64,000 nt of DNA, taken from positions 2,981,001 to 3,045,000 of the forward strand of contig NC_045142.1 of assembly GCF_008831285.2 (NCBI RefSeq), read 5' to 3'. Made by a program: the position numbers and the translations under genes. Shown here one piece after another: positions 60,425-64,000 of the stretch. This DNA comes from Nymphaea colorata (lineage: Eukaryota > Streptophyta > Magnoliopsida > Nymphaeales > Nymphaeaceae). A model generated the notes under the pieces. That model worked only from the letters and a program-made list of their open reading frames with translations. It was not told where the DNA came from and searched no databases. How positions within the stretch are numbered: the first letter of the stretch is position 1; each line of letters begins with the position of its first letter.

Positions 60425-62880
60425 GTCTGACTGTTCATCAACGTGAGTTAGTTCAACTAGCTGAACATGTCAGAGAATTCAGCTATTTGAGTATCCTATC
60501 AGGAAAAAGAAAAGGTTTATGGTGCATGTAGTGGTCATATTATAGTCGGAGCTCCATTTGCCGGATTAGGAGCCTGGCACCATAAAAATTATTCAGGCCA
60601 TAGCTTGGATGGTGCTTATATGTGTGATGTAGGGTCAGAATGCCCAAGGAATTTGGTGGTTGACAAGCAAAGGAAAAAAAGAAAAGAAAAATGCAGATTA
60701 AGCAGTCTGGTTCGAGAATTTCTCTGAGCTACCAGTAATCTTATCATGAACATGCAAATAAAGGAAAAAAGAAGAAGCTTGCAATGATTCTTATGCATTG
60801 TAATGGCTGCAGCAGATTTTGTATAAAAAACCTGTGCTTCCTGACGAAATGAGATGATTTTCCTTGTGTGAATGACATTCATTCTTTTCAGCTAGCTGAT
60901 CTTTTTGCTTGTGTTTATATGGTTCTATCATATTTCCTCTAATGCATGTTGAGGTAAACATGTAGTGTGCACTGTGCAGAGTCACGTCCGATTGGTTGTT
61001 TCGAATGGCATGATCTTTTCTTATAGAAATATGCTATCCAGTCATATGATGCAAATAAGTTGGACATGTATCCCAATCCTTGATTCATGGAATCTTTAGA
61101 ATCAATTGGATTTAAGATTATTGTCCCATTGTTAATGTTCAGATTTAATTCTTTTCTGTTTTTTCTTCACATTTCAGTTTGGGGATAAGATTGTGCTTAA
61201 TATTTCTGAAATTTATGATCCATCAACTCTTTCGCTAACATTGTTCAAGTAACAGCCTAAGGTTTTCATAGTCCAAGATATCTAAGACGGTAAGATGCTC
61301 ATCAAGTTTTTGGGGTTTAGCAATTTTACTTAATAATTTCGATGCCTTGTGTTGCACCTTTCGTGTCAATGCCCGTTATAGGGATGCCGCATGGCCATGG
61401 CACTGTGGCAATGCCTGTAAATCCCCCTCCACATAATGTTAGAAATCTTGTCCCACAGAGTGTCATCTGAAGAGCAGCACAGAGATTGGTCTTATGACAA
61501 TTTTGAGACTGTGATGCTGTATTCTCATGTTACACCAAACAATAAATGAAGAGATCGTTGGGTTTTTGCCGTGTATACAGATCCTTGATAAATTTCTTAC
61601 TGCCGATTCTTGGTGTAACCTTTCACTGCTAAAAAGCATACTAGCAAAAATTCTGTATCAAATTTGTGCCTGTAATTGTAACAGCAAAAGTTTTTAATAT
61701 TGATCCCCTATAACGATTTTTATTGCATTAAATGGAATCGATGTCAAGTGCCTTCTGTATTCCAAGTGAATGCCTCTGTATTATGGTCTGTTACAGACCT
61801 CATCTCCATATTTTCCAAGTATTAGCAAAAACTCTTGGATCTTAACCTTTTCTAGATTGTCTTCATCCATGCATCATCTTTTGCATGTTTTCATTGTGCA
61901 GTTGATTAAGAATGCTTTTCTTACGGGTGCCCATTGTGGAATCTCGATGACCAGTTATAATACTGCTACCACCCAAGTAATATAACTAATCTGCCTTTGA
62001 ATTAATCAACTGGCTGCTTAAATTGTATGTTTGCCAGAGAATTTGACTGCCGTGATGGCCGCTCCTGTCAGTCAGTTGAAGACAAAGCTTTGTTCATCCT
62101 ATTGAATAATAAGCTGAAGGTCACAACTGGGTGGAGGATGTCCGGCTATTACCATATTGGATTCAAATATTTGTGCATTCATCATGATTTTTCTTTTTCT
62201 TCTTGCAAGTTTCTTATCATTTCTTCGTCATGCTTCCACTTAACAAGAGAAGCGACAAGTAAAGAAAGCGCATCAACGGGTATCACTTCATAAGCAAGAA
62301 TGATCGACATTTAATAAGCTTGCCATGGTCGCTATTTGTCATACTGAGAGAAATGATCCATAGTTAGCAAATGAAATTGGCAAGAATTGAAGATGCAATC
62401 GCTTTGAAACTGCATGAAACATGCTCACCACTGTGACAAATCTGTTGGAGAAACGATGCAGCTGCATAAGCATGAACTTTACTCGTGCCACAGTGATCAA
62501 GTTCACCTTCTGGTAGACTTCGGGATTGCTCCCTGCAAATACGGAGTTTGTCGATCTTCGAACATGAATGACAACATAGTGCAGATGACGCGTCACCATT
62601 TGTAGATTTCAATTATAATAAGGTGTTGAAACAATGTCTCTAATGTTACGTGGTAGCAAGAGCCCAAAGTAGACTCGTTATGAAAAAAGGAGCCAAGGTT
62701 CAGCCATTAAGCTGACCTACCGCGGTCAAAGCCAAAGGCGGTTCAGTTTGGCGCGTGGGGCCCACTCAGGATCCCGGACGCGAAGCATTTCGATGCATGA
62801 AGTTTGATAAAGGGATTCGGTTCCGGCGCCAAGTCCGCAATGAACGGTAATTAATGAAACTTTCGCGTCCGCGTCTCGAA
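60425..62880. other. Intergenic region
   Basis: No gene is recognised. The first part is the PPR 3' flank. The rest is AT-rich with short frames only. Confidence 0.45.
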
Positions 62881-62890
62881 CCTTCTTGCG

Positions 62891-62902
62891 TTTATAAATT
62901 AT
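62891..62902 (+). promoter_or_regulatory. TATA box of the right-edge gene
   Basis: The sequence tttataaattat lies within an otherwise GC-richer promoter and about 30 bp before a pyrimidine-rich stretch (ttcttttccacttccc) where transcription probably starts. Confidence 0.6.
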
Positions 62903-62924
62903 AAGGGAGCTTCTTTTCCACTTC

Positions 62925-63013
62925 CCATTTGCCTTCTGGTTCTCTGTGCCGTCCGGAGGGCTTTCGTCCTGGTTCGCGATTCGAGTGTTGTTCTGAGTGG
63001 AGGAGCTGATACG
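62925..63013 (+). other. 5' UTR exon of the right-edge gene
   Basis: A GC-rich leader ends at the donor gatacg/gtaatt. It is followed by a T-rich intron of about 0.9 kb, the size and composition of plant leader introns that enhance expression. Confidence 0.55.
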
Positions 63014-63933
63014 GTAATTTTGCTAACTTTTTTTCTTTTAATAAGAGAGATCTTCTAGCTTCATGATTAGATTGTCGCTTCTTCTGAATGTTTTGATTTG
63101 ATGGTTCTCACAGAGAAATAGGTTTTCTTGTGTTTCTCTTTGATTTTTTGCTTTTTCTCCGTGGGAATTCTTTGGTGGGGGCTTCTTTATATGTCTGTGA
63201 CCCCAAAATTTCGTAATTTCATGATATATTTTGATATGTTATGATATGAATTTGTTTTTCTGCTTTTTTTTTTCAGCTTCGCACGTGGCCGTTCGTGTTT
63301 TCCTGGTTGCGCTGTCTTTTGGTTGGCGTGTTGGTTTTTTCTTAGAAATTACGTGCTTCTGCTTATATGTTTAACGAACTCGTAGTTTGGTTTGGCTGAA
63401 TTGCTGTTATTTTCTCGTTGTCTGATGGAGCGATGTTTAGGTTGTTATTATCGTTATTGTTGTTGCTGTTGTTATTCCTTCTGTCCTTGCTGTTATCCTT
63501 ATAGTTATTGTTGTTGTTCTTGTGGTTAACGGTCGAACTTTATAATACCTTTTACAGAAATGCTTTAAATTTGTAGATTTCGCAGTAGATGGGAGTTCGT
63601 ATTTTCCTTTCTAATTCTTTTGATTGAGCCACATATCATTTAATTGTTCGTACTCTTCTTCTTCTTCTATTTGTTACGATGTGATGGTCGACGCCAGGCG
63701 AGGACTATATAAAGGACTAAACGGATTTTATCTGCTTCCTTTGATTTTGCTGAAGGACAATATTTTTTGTTGAATGCTACTTCTGCAGGCCGGTATGGTG
63801 GCCTTAGTTTTTTTTTTTTTTTTAAATAATTTCACCTCTTGAGATGGCCGATAAGCGTGGTTTTTAAAATCGTATTTGATGCTTTTCCTCTCTTGTTGCA
63901 TAATAGCGCTCTTGTACAGTTATACTTGTTCTC

Positions 63934-63974
63934 ATGGGTGATGCAATCAACTTGCATGACATCATGGCAACAAG
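63934..63974 (+). CDS. First coding exon of an unidentified gene, cut by the window edge
   Basis: After the acceptor cttgtacag (exon begins 63920) a short leader precedes ATG at 63934. The exon encodes MGDAINLHDIMAT plus two bases of the next codon and ends at the donor acaag/gtatgc (63974). I do not recognise the family from 13 residues. The TATA box, leader exon and leader intron upstream make it a likely real gene. Confidence 0.5.
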
Positions 63975-64000
63975 GTATGCTGTTTGTCTGCTTTTGTCTC

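Overview
The window is nuclear DNA of a flowering plant. The genes carry short exons split by long AT-rich introns with GT-AG borders. Two are intronless P-class PPR genes and one is DEX1, which are land-plant hallmarks. The spaces between genes hold LTR, TRIM and MITE-like repeats. The species cannot be fixed from the sequence, and no bacterial, viral or CRISPR-type system is present.

Layout. 1-3.5 kb: repeat-rich intergenic DNA with one inverted-repeat element and a decayed TRIM-like fragment. 3.6-13.9 kb (+): a complete 13-exon DEX1 gene (844 aa), including one GC-AG intron. 14.9-15.5 kb: an intact 0.5-kb TRIM retrotransposon with a 5-bp target duplication. 16.6-19.4 kb (+): an intronless PPR gene (937 aa), closest by recollection to Arabidopsis At4g19440, with an internal two-motif duplication. 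21.4-32.5 kb (-): a 12-exon gene (579 aa) combining a J domain with a GPALPP/DUF3752-type C-terminus, including a tandemly duplicated exon. 34.1-42.5 kb (+): NOC2 (ribosome biogenesis), resolved except for its first coding exon. 48.3-48.7 kb (-): a one-exon DUF962/Mpo1-like membrane protein. 49-58 kb: a repeat-dense stretch with a 118-bp tandem array, MITE copies, hairpin arrays and long TA/GA tracts. 58.25-60.4 kb (+): an EMB2745-like PPR gene whose conserved N-terminal coding part carries a one-base frameshift and an in-frame TAG. 62.9-64.0 kb (+): TATA box, 5' UTR exon and first short coding exon of a gene that leaves the window.

The genes are ordinary unlinked nuclear housekeeping and developmental genes (pollen wall, organelle RNA processing, nuclear co-chaperone/splicing, 60S assembly, lipid metabolism). 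No functional cluster is evident. The most noteworthy items are the lesions at the 5' end of the EMB2745-like gene, the complete TRIM, three MITE-like families present in two or three copies, the exon and PPR-motif duplications, and the interrupted 118-bp array. Exon joins were made by hand from splice consensus, reading-frame continuity and family similarity recalled from memory, and were not confirmed by transcripts.
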